A stretch of 64,000 bases of DNA from Bradyrhizobium sp. URHD0069 (GTDB lineage Bacteria > Pseudomonadota > Alphaproteobacteria > Rhizobiales > Xanthobacteraceae). The translations under genes were made by a program, and so were the position numbers. The DNA is taken from assembly GCF_000701345.1 (NCBI RefSeq), contig NZ_JNIJ01000016.1:83599-147598 (forward strand). The letters run 5' to 3'. The notes below the pieces were generated by a model. The model saw only the letters and a program-made list of their open reading frames with translations, was not told where the DNA came from and did no database searches. How positions within the stretch are numbered: the first letter of the stretch is position 1; each line of letters starts with the position of its first letter. This document shows positions 11,901 to 21,425 of the stretch, piece after piece.

Positions 11901-12770
11901 TCAGCGGGCGGCGGTGCGGCCGAACAGGCCGTTCGGGCGCCAGATCAGGATCACGATCATGATGGTGTAGATGACGAACGGCCCCATCTTCGGCACGTAG
12001 TACTTGCCGGCGACATCACCGATGCCGAGCAGCAGGGACGCCAGAAACGGCCCAGTGATGCTGGAAGAGCCACCGACGGTCACCACGATCAAAAAGTAGA
12101 TCATGAACTTTAGCGGAAAGTACGGGTCAAGCCCGAGAATTTCCGCGCTCAGCGCGCCGCCGAGGCCGGCCAGACCGCAGCCGAATGCGAACGTGAATGC
12201 GAATACCTGCGGCACATTGATGCCGAGCCCACTTGCCGCGCGCGGATCGTCTACCGCCGCCCGCAACCGGCTTCCGAACCGCGTGCGCGCCAGTACCAGT
12301 TGCAGCGCTGCGGTGAGCAAGCCGCAGATCACGATGATCATTAGCCGGTAGCGGCCGATGCCGACGCCGAAGAAATCGATTTGGCCTTCCAGCGCGGCCG
12401 GGAGTTTTATAAAGACCCGCGACGATCCCATGATGTAGTCGACCGCCGCCACCGACATGAAGACCAGGCCGACGCTGAACAGCACCTGATCGAGATGACT
12501 GCGGTTGTAGAGATGACGGTACAGCGAGCGCTCCAGCAGCGCGCCAATCAAGGCGCTTGCGACAAACGCCAGCGGCAGCGCCGCGAAGAACGGCCAGCCT
12601 GATCGATTGACCAGCACCGCGCAGACATAACCGCCTGTCATGGCGAACGCGCCGTGTGCGAGGTTGACGAAATTCATCAGTCCGAGTGTCACGGCAAGGC
12701 CACAGGCCAGCACGAACAGCAGCATGCCATAGGCGACGCCGTCGAACAGTATGGTGAACAGCGTGGTCAT
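11901..12770 (-). CDS. livH: HAAT-family ABC permease LivH (cluster 1)
   Basis: A 289-residue polytopic permease. The N-terminal LivH pattern GLMNFVNLAHGAFAMTGGY and the cytoplasmic-loop sequence RAAVDDPRAASGLGI are visible. It is followed nine bases later by livM and preceded by a 135-bp spacer with a large palindromic repeat that separates it from the binding-protein gene. The spacer may lower permease expression relative to the binding protein, which is inference. Confidence 0.92.
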   Translation of the reverse strand: MTTLFTILFDGVAYGMLLFVLACGLAVTLGLMNFVNLAHGAFAMTGGYVCAVLVNRSGWPFFAALPLAFVASALIGALLERSLYRHLYNRSHLDQVLFSVGLVFMSVAAVDYIMGSSRVFIKLPAALEGQIDFFGVGIGRYRLMIIVICGLLTAALQLVLARTRFGSRLRAAVDDPRAASGLGINVPQVFAFTFAFGCGLAGLGGALSAEILGLDPYFPLKFMIYFLIVVTVGGSSSITGPFLASLLLGIGDVAGKYYVPKMGPFVIYTIMIVILIWRPNGLFGRTAAR

Positions 12771-12799
12771 GGGTAAAGGCCGGACAAATCTGGATCGAT

Positions 12800-12890
12800 C
12801 ATTCCGGGGCAGCGCGTAGCGCTGAACCCGGAATCTTTTTCAACAACTTCGAGATTCCGGGTTCACTGGCTTCGCCAGCGCCCCGGAATG
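12800..12890. repeat. Palindromic intergenic repeat (CATTCCGGGGC family)
   Basis: A nested palindrome: outer arms CATTCCGGGGC and GCCCCGGAATG, inner arms GAACCCGGAATC and GATTCCGGGTTC. The stem would be long and stable. It lies between livK and livH of cluster 1, the usual place for an attenuating or mRNA-protecting hairpin. A related but degenerate copy occurs near 31589-31661. Confidence 0.75.
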
Positions 12891-12905
12891 ACACCGAAGA
12901 CGGCG

Positions 12906-14090
12906 TCACTTTTTCGTCTTGCCGGCATCCTTGACGGCCTCGAAGGTCGCGAATTCGACGTTGTAGAGTTCGCCGTCGACCTTCTCGACCTTTCGGATGT
13001 AGATGTTCTGCACGATGTCGCGGGTTTCCGGATCGATCGAGATCGGGCCGCGCGGGCTTTCCCACTTCATTCCCTTCATGGCTTCGATCAGCGCGTCGCC
13101 GTCGGTCTGGCCGCCGGTCTTCTTCAGCGCCTCATAGATCAGGTGAATGCCGTCATAGCCGCCCACCGCCATGAAGCCCGGACGCGAGTTGAAGGCCTTC
13201 TTGTAGGCAGCGACGAAATCCTTGTTCTTCGCCGACGGGTGGGCTGCGGAATACAAATGTGCGGTCACGGTGCCGAGCGCCGCGTCGCCCATGCCGTTCA
13301 GGAGATCGTCGTCCATGACGTCGCCGGGCCCGATCACCTTGATGCCCGCCTTGTCGAGACCGCGTTCGGCATATTGCTTCATGAAATTGCCGCCCTGCCC
13401 CGCCGGCACGAACACGAACATGGCGTCGGGCTTGGAATCCTTCATCCGCTGCAGGAACGGCGCGAAATCGGGATTGGCCAGGGGCACCTTGACCTCCTCG
13501 ACGATCTCGCCGCCGCCGGCGGTGAAATTCTGCTTGAAGAAATTCAGCGCGTCGTTGCCGGGGGCGTAGTCCGAGGTCAGGGTTGCGACTTTCTTGATGC
13601 CGTTCTTGGCGGCCCAGTCGCCGATGATGGTGGAGGACTGAGCCAGCGTGAAGCTGGTGCGCACGATATAGGGCGAACGCTCGGTGATGATCGAGGTGCC
13701 CGCCGCCATCACGATTTCCGGAACCTTTGCTTGCGTCGCCAGCGGCGCCGCCGCCAGCGCGGCAGGAGTAACGCCGAATCCAGCGATGAAATTCACCTTG
13801 TCATTGACGATCAATTCCTGCGCCAGGCGCTTGGTGTTGTCTGGAACCGCAGCGTCGTCCCTCAGGATGACTTCGATCTTCCTGCCGGCGACGGTGTCGC
13901 CCTTCTGCTGCATGTACAACTTCACCGCATTGTCGATCTGCTTGCCGGTTGACGCCTGACCGCCGGTCATCGGCAGGATCAGGCCGATCTTCACGGTCTC
14001 CTGCGCCTGCGGCTGCGCGGGCGCCAAGGCGGCCGCGCTTAGGATTGCAACGCCGGCCGCGGCCAACAACGCCTTGGTGCGAATGAACAT
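12906..14090 (-). CDS. livK: Periplasmic substrate-binding protein of HAAT ABC transporter (cluster 1)
   Basis: A 394-residue secreted protein. A signal peptide (MFIRTKALLAAAGVAI..., cleavage near AQPQAQETV) precedes a LivK-type fold starting VKIGLILPMTGGQASTGKQ. The ATG at 14090 has a strong GGGGAG site; the longer frame upstream is not signal-like. It is the first gene of the livKHMGF operon and probably delivers an amino acid or similar small ligand to LivH/LivM. Specificity is unknown. Confidence 0.92.
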   Translation of the reverse strand: MFIRTKALLAAAGVAILSAAALAPAQPQAQETVKIGLILPMTGGQASTGKQIDNAVKLYMQQKGDTVAGRKIEVILRDDAAVPDNTKRLAQELIVNDKVNFIAGFGVTPAALAAAPLATQAKVPEIVMAAGTSIITERSPYIVRTSFTLAQSSTIIGDWAAKNGIKKVATLTSDYAPGNDALNFFKQNFTAGGGEIVEEVKVPLANPDFAPFLQRMKDSKPDAMFVFVPAGQGGNFMKQYAERGLDKAGIKVIGPGDVMDDDLLNGMGDAALGTVTAHLYSAAHPSAKNKDFVAAYKKAFNSRPGFMAVGGYDGIHLIYEALKKTGGQTDGDALIEAMKGMKWESPRGPISIDPETRDIVQNIYIRKVEKVDGELYNVEFATFEAVKDAGKTKK

Positions 14091-14290
14091 GAACGTTCTC
14101 CCCTGATCGGTTTCGTGCCTCGAACCGAGTCCCCGGCCCTTGCCGCACCTTAGCCCAGATTTTTCAGCCGTATACCGGCGCGGCATGGCGTCCCAGGCGC
14201 GCGGCGATGTCAATCGCGACGATTGGTGCGATTGCTGGGACCGGTGGCTTGCCCGTCGAGCCCTGGACAGCAGGTCAAATGTTCTGACAC

Positions 14291-14310
14291 TGAGGTATTA
14301 TATTACCTCA
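14291..14310. promoter_or_regulatory. Perfect inverted repeat in livK/lipoprotein intergenic region
   Basis: TGAGGTA and TACCTCA arms flank a six-base AT-only spacer (TTATAT). It lies in the 386-base gap between the divergent livK (ATG 14090) and the lipoprotein gene (ATG 14477). The dyad has operator-like geometry. No regulator is nearby. The rest of the gap holds only a short direct repeat of CTTTAAG near 14335 and 14352. Confidence 0.4.
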
Positions 14311-14476
14311 CCCTCTCGAATAAGCCAATTTTACCTTTAAGGAGGTAGCCTCTTTAAGAGGGTAGTCTCGGCCTGCATCCAGGCTGCGCGACGCCATAAG
14401 TGCATCAGGGAAGAAATCGAACGCACCAGCCAAAAACCGGTGCCAACCCATCGCGTAAGGTTGCGTTGCTCGCAAA

Positions 14477-14761
14477 ATGCTCATTCGCTTCCGCCATCTT
14501 GCCGTCATCACCACCTTCGCACTTCTGGCGTGCGGGTTGGCCGGGTGCGGCACCATCAACGAGAAAATCGCAGCCGGAGTTTCCGATAGCATCCCGCATT
14601 GGGTTGGCGGCTTGCCACGTGATGCGCCGCCCCGTCCCGGCACCGCCAAATACGATGAATTTATGAAAGAGCGGGAGAGAAAACGCCTGGAGCCCGCGCC
14701 AGCGAAGGATGAGGCGGCCAAGCCATCGGCGGCGTCCTCAGGGCTGGACGCCGTTCACTGA
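14477..14761 (+). CDS. Small lipoprotein
   Basis: A 94-residue protein with a positively charged start, a hydrophobic segment and a lipobox LAGC (Cys ~24), so probably lipid-anchored. The mature part is short, proline- and alanine-rich (PRDAPPRPGTAKYDEFMKER) with no recognised domain. It is transcribed away from livK, with purU convergent downstream. Confidence 0.75.
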   Translation: MLIRFRHLAVITTFALLACGLAGCGTINEKIAAGVSDSIPHWVGGLPRDAPPRPGTAKYDEFMKERERKRLEPAPAKDEAAKPSAASSGLDAVH

Positions 14762-14780
14762 AAGGACCGACGTCTTGAAA

Positions 14781-14897
14781 TCGTCATTGCGAGCCAACGG
14801 GTCGCGTGAATGCGCGCCTGATGACAGGCTCCACGAAGCAATCCAGAGCCGCAAGAAAGAGTAGATTGCTTCGTCGCTTTGCTCCTCGCAATGACGA
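14781..14897. repeat. Palindromic intergenic repeat (CGTCATTGC / CTCGCAATGACG family), copy 2
   Basis: Left edge TCGTCATTGCGAG and right edge CTCGCAATGACGA are reverse complements. Internal GATGACAGGCTCCACGAAGC and AAGCAATCCAG segments match the copy at 9274-9393. It lies between two convergent genes (lipoprotein and purU) and could serve as a bidirectional terminator. Confidence 0.8.
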
Positions 14898-14903
14898 GAA
14901 GGG

Positions 14904-15767
14904 TCAATCCATAAACACCACGGTCTTGCGGCCGTTGAGGATCACACGGTCCTCCAGATGATGGCGTATCGCGCGGGCCAGCACGCGGCGTTCGATATCG
15001 CGGCCCTTGCGAACGAGATCGGCGGGCGTATCGCGATGGCTGATACGCTCGACGTCCTGATCGATGATCGGACCTTCATCGAGTGCGCTGGTGACGTAAT
15101 GCGCGGTAGCGCCGATCAATTTGACGCCGCGCTCGTGCGCCTGATGATAGGGCCGCGCGCCTTTGAAGCCCGGCAGGAACGAGTGATGGATGTTGATGCA
15201 GCGCCCCGAGAGCTTCGCCGACATCTCGTCCGACAGGATTTGCATGTAGCGCGCCAGCACGACGAGATCGGTCCTGGTTTGGCCGACCAGATCCCAGATC
15301 GCGCTCTCCTGCTCGCGCTTGGTCTCCTTTGTCACCGGCAAATAGTGAAAAGGAATCTCTCCGAAATCGAGATTGCTGTAGGTCTCGCGCGGATGATTGG
15401 AGACGATGGCGGTTGGGATCATCTCAAGTTCGCCGGTGCGCCAGCGATAGAGGATATCGGCGAGACAATGGTCGGATTTCGAAACCAGCAGCATCACCCG
15501 GCGGCGGGTGGCGCGGTCGCGCATCTGCCAGTCCATACGGAAGCGTTCCGCGATCGCTGCGAAGCCGGTTTGCAGCGCCGCCAGATTGACCGCCAGATCG
15601 GCGGCGTTGAACACCACCCGCATGAAGAAGTGGCCGGTCTCGACGTCGTCGAATTGCTGGGCATCGAGAATGTTCTGCCCATTATGGGCTAGAAACGTCG
15701 ACACTGCGGATACGATGCCGGGGCGATCCGGGCAGGACAAGGTCAACACGAATTGATGATCGGGCAT
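14904..15767 (-). CDS. purU: Formyltetrahydrofolate deformylase
   Basis: A 287-residue enzyme hydrolysing 10-formyl-THF to formate and THF. An N-terminal ACT domain ([18 protein letters not shown]) senses small molecules. The C-terminal formyl-transferase fold has the catalytic pattern [20 protein letters not shown] and [17 protein letters not shown]. Length and the ATG at 15767 fit the family. It belongs to one-carbon metabolism, in line with the nearby methionine/SAM genes, but it is not in an operon with them. Confidence 0.95.
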   Translation of the reverse strand: MPDHQFVLTLSCPDRPGIVSAVSTFLAHNGQNILDAQQFDDVETGHFFMRVVFNAADLAVNLAALQTGFAAIAERFRMDWQMRDRATRRRVMLLVSKSDHCLADILYRWRTGELEMIPTAIVSNHPRETYSNLDFGEIPFHYLPVTKETKREQESAIWDLVGQTRTDLVVLARYMQILSDEMSAKLSGRCINIHHSFLPGFKGARPYHQAHERGVKLIGATAHYVTSALDEGPIIDQDVERISHRDTPADLVRKGRDIERRVLARAIRHHLEDRVILNGRKTVVFMD

Positions 15768-15904
15768 GGAGTGGCTTGATTACAAGAAGATGAAGAGGGA
15801 ACCGCGATTTGCGGCCCTGCTCTATCACCGGCAGCGCCCTTGCGCCAATCCCGCCCCAGGGGCCATGTTGAACAAACAACAGGCGATGGGCGTTGGAGAA
15901 AATC

Positions 15905-16768
15905 ATGGCAGACCGATTGAGCGGCTATCGCATCCTGATCCTGGAAACGCGCGAGGAAGCGCAGTTTTCACGTCTGCTCACCGAGCAGGGCGCGGATGTA
16001 GTGCAATGCCCGATGTTCACCATCCACGACGCGCCCGATTCCAAGCCGATCGAGGCCTGGATCCGCCGTTTCATCGAAAAGCCGTGCGACGATCTGGTGT
16101 TGATGACCGGCGAGGGACTGCGGCGCCTGATGAAGGTGGCGCGCCGGATCGATCTCGATCAGGATTTCATCGCCGCGCTCGGCAAAGCGCGAAAATTTGC
16201 GCGCGGCCCAAAGCCCGGGCGGGCGCTGCGCGAAATCGGGCTGGAGCCGCAGATGACGACAGAGAAGCCGACGTCCGCAGGCATCGCCGAGATGCTGTCG
16301 CGCATCGACCTCAGAGGTCATCGCGTCGGATTGCAGCTTTATCCGGACAAGGATCACAGCACGTTGATCGGGGCCATGTCGGCGCAGGGCGCCGAGGTTG
16401 ATACCGTGCTGCCATATGTCTACGACGCGCAGGCGGCTGACACCAACATCGTTACCGCGATCGACGAAATGGCACAGGGCCGCATCGACGCCGTTGCGCT
16501 GACCAATTTAGGGCAGGTCCGCCGTCTCGTGGAGGTCGCGCGGGCGCATGGCTATGAAGATCGGTTACGCGAAGGGCTCGACCGCACGCCGATTGCTTCG
16601 GTGGGACCGGTGGTATCGGACGAACTCAAGTCCCACGGCCTGCGCACCGACATCTATCCCGCCAACGATGCCTTTTTCATGAAGCCGCTGATTTCGGCGA
16701 TGGCGGCGGCGCTTGGCAAAAATCCGCCGCGCGCGACCGTCATTGCGAGCGACGCGAAGCAAGCCTAA
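15905..16768 (+). CDS. hemD: Uroporphyrinogen-III synthase-like protein
   Basis: A 287-residue two-domain protein, beginning MADRLSGYRILILETREEAQ, with the HemD pattern of alternating strands and the segment VALTNLGQVRRLVEVAR in domain two. It would cyclise hydroxymethylbilane in tetrapyrrole synthesis. HemD proteins share little sequence, so the call rests on overall layout. The ATG at 15905 has a GGAG site; the TTG at 15893 is less likely. Its last residues (VIASDAKQA) are encoded inside a palindromic repeat that begins at 16741, so the original C-terminus may have been replaced. Confidence 0.7.
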   Translation: MADRLSGYRILILETREEAQFSRLLTEQGADVVQCPMFTIHDAPDSKPIEAWIRRFIEKPCDDLVLMTGEGLRRLMKVARRIDLDQDFIAALGKARKFARGPKPGRALREIGLEPQMTTEKPTSAGIAEMLSRIDLRGHRVGLQLYPDKDHSTLIGAMSAQGAEVDTVLPYVYDAQAADTNIVTAIDEMAQGRIDAVALTNLGQVRRLVEVARAHGYEDRLREGLDRTPIASVGPVVSDELKSHGLRTDIYPANDAFFMKPLISAMAAALGKNPPRATVIASDAKQA

Positions 16769-16812
16769 ACGAACAACTGGATTGTTGCGTCACCCTGGTC
16801 CTCGCAATGACG
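16741..16812. repeat. Palindromic repeat, copy 3, overlapping the 3' end of hemD
   Basis: CATTGCGAGCGACGCGAAGC at the left and CCTCGCAATGACG at the right match the copies at 9274 and 14781. The first 28 bases are coding for the end of the HemD-like protein; the rest lies between convergent hemD and fcl. Confidence 0.75.
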
Positions 16813-16837
16813 AAAAGATCACGTGCCCACCCAATGA

Positions 16838-17794
16838 TCACTCCGCCGCCTGCTTGGATTCGCTGAGATAAGCCCGATAGGCCAATCGAATTCCATCCTC
16901 GAGCGAGGTGCGCGCACGCCAGCCCAATGCGGCGAGCCGGCTGACATCGAGCAATTTGCGCGGCGTGCCGTCGGGCCGCGATGGGTCGAAGCTGATTTCG
17001 CCGGTGTACCCGACAGCAGCGGCGACCACGCCGGCGAATTCGGCAATCGTGATGTCCTCGCCGGTGCCGATGTTGATCAGTTCATCGCTGGAATAGGTCT
17101 TCATCAGATGAATGCAGGCGTCCGCCATATCATCGACGTAGAGGAATTCCCGTCGTGGCGTGCCGGTACCCCAGACCACCACATTCGAGATACCGGCAAG
17201 CTTCGCTTCATGAAACCGGCGGATCAGCGCGGCGACGACGTGGCTGTGTTCGGGATGGTAATTGTCGCCGGGCCCGTAGAGATTGGTCGGCATCACATTG
17301 ATGAAGTCGGAGCCATACTGGGTGCGATAGGCTTCGACCATCTTGATTCCGGCAATCTTGGCAATCGCATAAGGCTCGTTGGTCGGCTCAAGCGGTCCGG
17401 TCAGCATGGAATTTTCACGCAGGGGCTGCGGCGCGAGCTTGGGATAGATGCAGGACGAGCCGAGAAACATCAGCTTCTCGGTGCCGTTTGTGTGCGCGGC
17501 GTGGATGGCGTTGGCGGCGATGATGACGTTGTCGTAGATGAATTCGGCGCGCAAGGCGTTGTTGGCGGCGATGCCGCCGACCTTCGCCGCCGCCATAAAC
17601 ACGACCTGCGGGCGCATTTTCGCGAACCAGCCGAACACCGCAGCCTGATCGCGCAGATCGAGTTCGCTGCGCTTGACCGTCAGCAGTTCGACGTCTTCCA
17701 TGGCGAGCCTGCGCAACAGCGCGGCCCCGACCATCCCCCGATGCCCGGCAACGTAGACCGACTTGCCTTTCAGCTCAAACGGGGTCCTTGCCAC
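16838..17794 (-). CDS. fcl: GDP-L-fucose synthase
   Basis: A 318-residue NADPH-dependent short-chain epimerase/reductase that turns GDP-4-keto-6-deoxymannose into GDP-L-fucose. Marks are the Rossmann motif [12 protein letters not shown], the [11 protein letters not shown] segment and the catalytic YAIAK. I chose the GTG at 17794 because GGGAGG stands six bases upstream; the TTG at 17800 abuts the ribosome site. It overlaps the end of gmd by 20 bases, so both are co-translated. Confidence 0.95.
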   Translation of the reverse strand: MARTPFELKGKSVYVAGHRGMVGAALLRRLAMEDVELLTVKRSELDLRDQAAVFGWFAKMRPQVVFMAAAKVGGIAANNALRAEFIYDNVIIAANAIHAAHTNGTEKLMFLGSSCIYPKLAPQPLRENSMLTGPLEPTNEPYAIAKIAGIKMVEAYRTQYGSDFINVMPTNLYGPGDNYHPEHSHVVAALIRRFHEAKLAGISNVVVWGTGTPRREFLYVDDMADACIHLMKTYSSDELINIGTGEDITIAEFAGVVAAAVGYTGEISFDPSRPDGTPRKLLDVSRLAALGWRARTSLEDGIRLAYRAYLSESKQAAE

Positions 17795-18860
17795 TGGCAA
17801 CCTCCCGGCGGGCTATCGCAAGATCGCCGGCCACCATCTCCTGGACGAGTTGCGCGAAGCTCGTCTTCGGCGTCCAGCCGAGCTTTTCGCGCGCCTTGCT
17901 GGCGTCGCCGACCAGGAGGTCGACTTCGGTGGGGCGAAAATACGTCGGATCGATGCGAACGACCGTTTTGCCGGATTTCATGTCAACGCCGGTTTCCTCA
18001 ACGCCCTTGCCGCGCCATTCGATCTTGCGGCCGACTTCCGCGAATGCAAGTTGGACAAATTCGCGCACCGAGCGGGTCTCGCCCGTCGCCAGTACGAAAT
18101 CGTCCGGCGCGTCCACCTGCAAGATCCGGTGCATGCCCTCGACATAATCCCGGGCGTGACCCCAGTCGCGTTTCGCCGCGAGGTTTCCGAGATAGAGCGT
18201 GTTTTCCAGGCCGGTCTCGATGCGGGCGACGCCGCGCGTAATCTTGCGCGTTACGAAAGTTTCGCCGCGGATCGGACTTTCATGATTGAACAGGATGCCG
18301 TTGGAGGCAAACATGCCGTAGGCTTCGCGGTAATTCACCGTGATCCAGTAGCCGTAAAGCTTGGCGACCCCATAGGGCGAGCGCGGATAGAACGGCGTGG
18401 TTTCCTTTTGCGGGACCTCTTGAACCAGCCCGTACAGCTCTGAAGTGGATGCTTGATAGAACCGCGTCTCCCTTTCCATGCCGAGAATCCGAATCGCTTC
18501 CAATAGCCGCAGCACGCCGATCGCGTCGGCATTCGCGGTGTATTCCGGGCTTTCGAAACTGACGCCGACATGGCTCTGCGCGGCAAGGTTGTAGATCTCG
18601 GTCGGCCGGATCTGCTGCATCAGCCGGATCAGGTTGGTCGAATCCGTCATGTCGCCATAGTGCAGGAGGAACGGCACATTGCCGGCGTGCGGGTCTTCGT
18701 AGAGGTGATCGACGCGCGCGGTGTTGAACGAGGACGAACGCCGCTTGATGCCGTGCACCGTATAGCCGAGACCAAGCAGATATTCGGAGAGATAGGCGCC
18801 ATCCTGCCCGGTGACGCCGGTAAGAAGCGCAACGCGCCGTTTCGAATCCTGAGCCGCCAT
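17775..18860 (-). CDS. gmd: GDP-mannose 4,6-dehydratase
   Basis: A 361-residue extended SDR making GDP-4-keto-6-deoxy-D-mannose, the first step to GDP-L-fucose. Visible are [15 protein letters not shown], the catalytic STSELYG stretch, the YxxxK of [12 protein letters not shown], and [16 protein letters not shown]. The ATG at 18860 (MAAQDSKRR) has a GGAG site. It precedes fcl in a two-gene operon that probably supplies fucose for a surface glycan or nodulation factor (inference). The large polysaccharide island in this window is 16 kb away. Confidence 0.96.
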   Translation of the reverse strand: MAAQDSKRRVALLTGVTGQDGAYLSEYLLGLGYTVHGIKRRSSSFNTARVDHLYEDPHAGNVPFLLHYGDMTDSTNLIRLMQQIRPTEIYNLAAQSHVGVSFESPEYTANADAIGVLRLLEAIRILGMERETRFYQASTSELYGLVQEVPQKETTPFYPRSPYGVAKLYGYWITVNYREAYGMFASNGILFNHESPIRGETFVTRKITRGVARIETGLENTLYLGNLAAKRDWGHARDYVEGMHRILQVDAPDDFVLATGETRSVREFVQLAFAEVGRKIEWRGKGVEETGVDMKSGKTVVRIDPTYFRPTEVDLLVGDASKAREKLGWTPKTSFAQLVQEMVAGDLAIARREVASGKDPV

Positions 18861-19086
18861 GCCTACTCCAACAACGCGCCGGGGGCCGCCCAAAAGCAGC
18901 CCAACGACGCCAAATCGCGATATCGCGCTGGACCGCGACTGCCAATTGGGACGCAGACCGGGCGGACAAAACCCCTATCATGACCCCCTTCCCGCAGGCA
19001 AATGAGTAGCCGTTATTGGCTAGGCGACGACCGGGCTTGCGGGTTATGAAGCCTTGGATCACAATCAAGTCACATGAGGGCCGAGC

Positions 19087-19116
19087 CCGGAATGGCTGGA
19101 ACTTCAACCATTCCGG
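19087..19116. promoter_or_regulatory. Perfect 9-bp inverted repeat in the leader of the cluster 2 binding-protein gene
   Basis: CCGGAATGG and CCATTCCGG flank a 12-base loop, about 50 bases before the ATG of the binding-protein gene. The pair is itself flanked by direct copies of CCGAGCCCGG (19081 and 19120). It could be an operator, a leader hairpin or a remnant of the CCGGAATG repeat family. The rest of the 306-base gap between gmd and this gene shows nothing else clear. Confidence 0.45.
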
Positions 19117-19166
19117 CAACCGAGCCCGGCCAATATCCAGCAAAAGCCAATTCAGGGAGTAATGAC

Positions 19167-20402
19167 ATGCGCAAACTCATGACGGCTGCGGCCTTCGCGC
19201 TGCTGACGTTCGGCAGCACGGCGATGGCGCAGGAGACGCTCAAGATCGGTTATATCGATCCGTTGTCAGGAGGTGGCGCCAGCATCGGCGAAGTCGGACT
19301 GAAGACGTTCCAGTTCATCGCCGACGAACTAAATGCCAAGGGCGGCATTCAGGGCAAGAAGGTCGAGATCGTCCCGCTCGACAACAAGACCAATCCGCAG
19401 GAAAGCCTGATCCAGGCGCAGAAGGCGATCGATGCCGGCGTGCGCTACATCACCCAGGGCAACGGTTCGTCGGTCGCCGGCGCGCTGTCGGATTTCGTCA
19501 CCAAATTCAACGAGCGCAATCCCGGCAAGGAAGTTCTCTACTTCAACTACGCCGCGGTGGACCCGGTCCTTACCAACGCGAAGTGCAGCTTCTGGCATTT
19601 CCGCTGGGACGCGAATTCCGACATCAAGATGGAAGCGCTCACCAACTACATGAAGACCGCTTCGAGCATCAAGAAGCTCTACCTGATCAATCAGGATTAT
19701 TCGTTCGGCGAATCTGTTCGATCCACCGCCAAGGCCATGCTGGCCGTCAAACGACCTGACATCCAGATCGTCGGCGACGAACTGCATCCGCTGCTCAAGA
19801 TCACCGACTTTGCGCCGTACATCGCCAAGATCAAGGCGTCGGGCGCCGACACCGTGGTGACCGGCAACTGGGGCCAGGATTTTGCGTTGCTGCTGAAGGC
19901 CGCCGCCGACGCCGGCCTGAAGGTAAATTGGTACACCTACTATGCCGGCGGTACCGGCGGTCCGACGGCCGTCAAACAGGCCAACCTCAACCATCAGGTT
20001 TTTCAGGTCAGCGAAGGCATTCCAAACCTCGACAACAAACCGTCGCAGGATTTCGAAAAAGCGCTCCGCGCGAAGTATGACTTCAGCCTGTTCTATCCGC
20101 GCGCGGTCAACGAGATGCGCATGCTGGCGGCGGCGGCCGACAAGGCCAAGTCGATCGATCCGGTCAAGGTCGCAATGGCGCTTGAGGGCATGGAGTTCGA
20201 GGTGTTCAACGGTGGCAAGGGCTACATGAGGAAGGACGATCATCAGTTCTTCCAGCCGATCTACATTTCCTCGTTTGGCGAACGCACCGAAAAAGAGCCG
20301 TTCGACGAGGAAAAAACCGGCTGGGGCTGGAAGCTCATTGCGAAGATCGACACTCCCGCGACCGTGCTTCCGACCACCTGCAAGATGGAACGGCCGAACT
20401 GA
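19167..20402 (+). CDS. Periplasmic substrate-binding protein of HAAT ABC transporter (cluster 2)
   Basis: A 411-residue secreted protein with a signal peptide (MRKLMTAAAFALLTFGSTAMAQ). The mature part starts ETLKIGYIDPLSGGGASIGE and has the periplasmic binding protein type I fold of the LivK family. The ATG at 19167 follows a GGGAG site. First of five genes (binding protein, H, M, G, F). The ligand is unknown. Confidence 0.92.
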   Translation: MRKLMTAAAFALLTFGSTAMAQETLKIGYIDPLSGGGASIGEVGLKTFQFIADELNAKGGIQGKKVEIVPLDNKTNPQESLIQAQKAIDAGVRYITQGNGSSVAGALSDFVTKFNERNPGKEVLYFNYAAVDPVLTNAKCSFWHFRWDANSDIKMEALTNYMKTASSIKKLYLINQDYSFGESVRSTAKAMLAVKRPDIQIVGDELHPLLKITDFAPYIAKIKASGADTVVTGNWGQDFALLLKAAADAGLKVNWYTYYAGGTGGPTAVKQANLNHQVFQVSEGIPNLDNKPSQDFEKALRAKYDFSLFYPRAVNEMRMLAAAADKAKSIDPVKVAMALEGMEFEVFNGGKGYMRKDDHQFFQPIYISSFGERTEKEPFDEEKTGWGWKLIAKIDTPATVLPTTCKMERPN

Positions 20403-20419
20403 TCGTTCGCGCGTAATTC

Positions 20420-20448
20420 GTCCGTCCCGGACAAACTTCGGGGCGGAC
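20420..20448 (+). promoter_or_regulatory. Intergenic hairpin between binding protein and permease genes
   Basis: GTCCGTCCC and GGGGCGGAC can pair with one mismatch around a ten-base loop in the 75-base gap after the binding-protein gene. Such hairpins often keep binding-protein mRNA more abundant than permease mRNA. It lacks a T-run, so it is not a classical terminator. Confidence 0.4.
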
Positions 20449-20477
20449 GCGGACCCTTAATCTCCAAGCGGTGCGTC

Positions 20478-21425
20478 GTGCTGGAACTGATCGTCATCTC
20501 CACGCTCAACGGTGTATTGTTCGGCATGCTGCTGTTTTTGATGGCGAGCGGCCTCACCGTCATCTTCAGCATGCTCGGAGTGCTGAACTTTGCGCATGCG
20601 AGCTTCTACATGCTCGGCGCCTTCTTCGGATTTCAGATCAGCCGATGGTTCGGCTTCTGGCCTGCGCTATTGATCGCACCGCTGCTGGCCGGGGCAATCG
20701 GCGCCGGGGTCGAGCGTTACGGACTGCGCCGCGTGCACAAAAATGGACATGTCGCCGAACTGCTGTTCACATTCGGTCTGGCGTTCGCGATCGAGGAGAT
20801 CGTGCAGATCATCTGGGGCAAGAGTCCGGTGGATTTCCGCGTGCCGCCATTGCTCGATTTTCCCGCCTTCACGATCTTTTCCACCAATTACCCCGCCTAC
20901 AAGATATTCATGTTGCTGGTCTCGGTCGCGATTTTCGCGGCGCTGCTCATCACGCTGAAAAAGACGCGGATCGGCCTGATCGTGCAGGCCGCGCTGACCC
21001 ACCCGCATATGGTGGGCCATCTCGGCCATAACGTCGGGCGCATCTTCATGCTGGTGTTCGGCGTCGGCACAGCGCTCGCCGCGGTCGCCGGCGTAATCGC
21101 CGGGCCCGCGCTGGTGACGCAGTCGAACATGGCCGGACTACTCGGACCCATCTTGTTTGTGGTGGTCGTGGTCGGGGGCCTTGGCTCGCTGCCTGGGGCC
21201 TTTGTCGCTTCGCTGTTGATCGGCCTGGTCCAGACGTTTGCGGTCTCGATAAATGGCTCATTGTCCGAGGCCTTCGGCCCGCTCAGCCCCGCCTATGCGA
21301 CGACGTGGCTCGCCGATATCTGGAACGTGACCGTCGCGCAGATCGCGCCGATCATGCCCTACGTGCTGCTGGTCCTCATTCTGATCTTCCGGCCGATGGG
21401 CCTGCTCGGGACACGCGACACATGA
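20478..21425 (+). CDS. livH: HAAT-family ABC permease LivH (cluster 2)
   Basis: A 315-residue polytopic permease with the LivH pattern LGVLNFAHASFYMLGAF. It starts at a GTG (VLELIVISTLNGVLFGM). The C-terminus RPMGLLGTRDT is typical. Its stop overlaps the ATG of livM (ATGA). Confidence 0.9.
   Translation: MLELIVISTLNGVLFGMLLFLMASGLTVIFSMLGVLNFAHASFYMLGAFFGFQISRWFGFWPALLIAPLLAGAIGAGVERYGLRRVHKNGHVAELLFTFGLAFAIEEIVQIIWGKSPVDFRVPPLLDFPAFTIFSTNYPAYKIFMLLVSVAIFAALLITLKKTRIGLIVQAALTHPHMVGHLGHNVGRIFMLVFGVGTALAAVAGVIAGPALVTQSNMAGLLGPILFVVVVVGGLGSLPGAFVASLLIGLVQTFAVSINGSLSEAFGPLSPAYATTWLADIWNVTVAQIAPIMPYVLLVLILIFRPMGLLGTRDT

Noticed and set aside
10816..11970. 384-codon open frame on the plus strand
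   Set aside because: Antisense to livM; low-complexity Gln/Arg/His-rich translation typical of a shadow frame.
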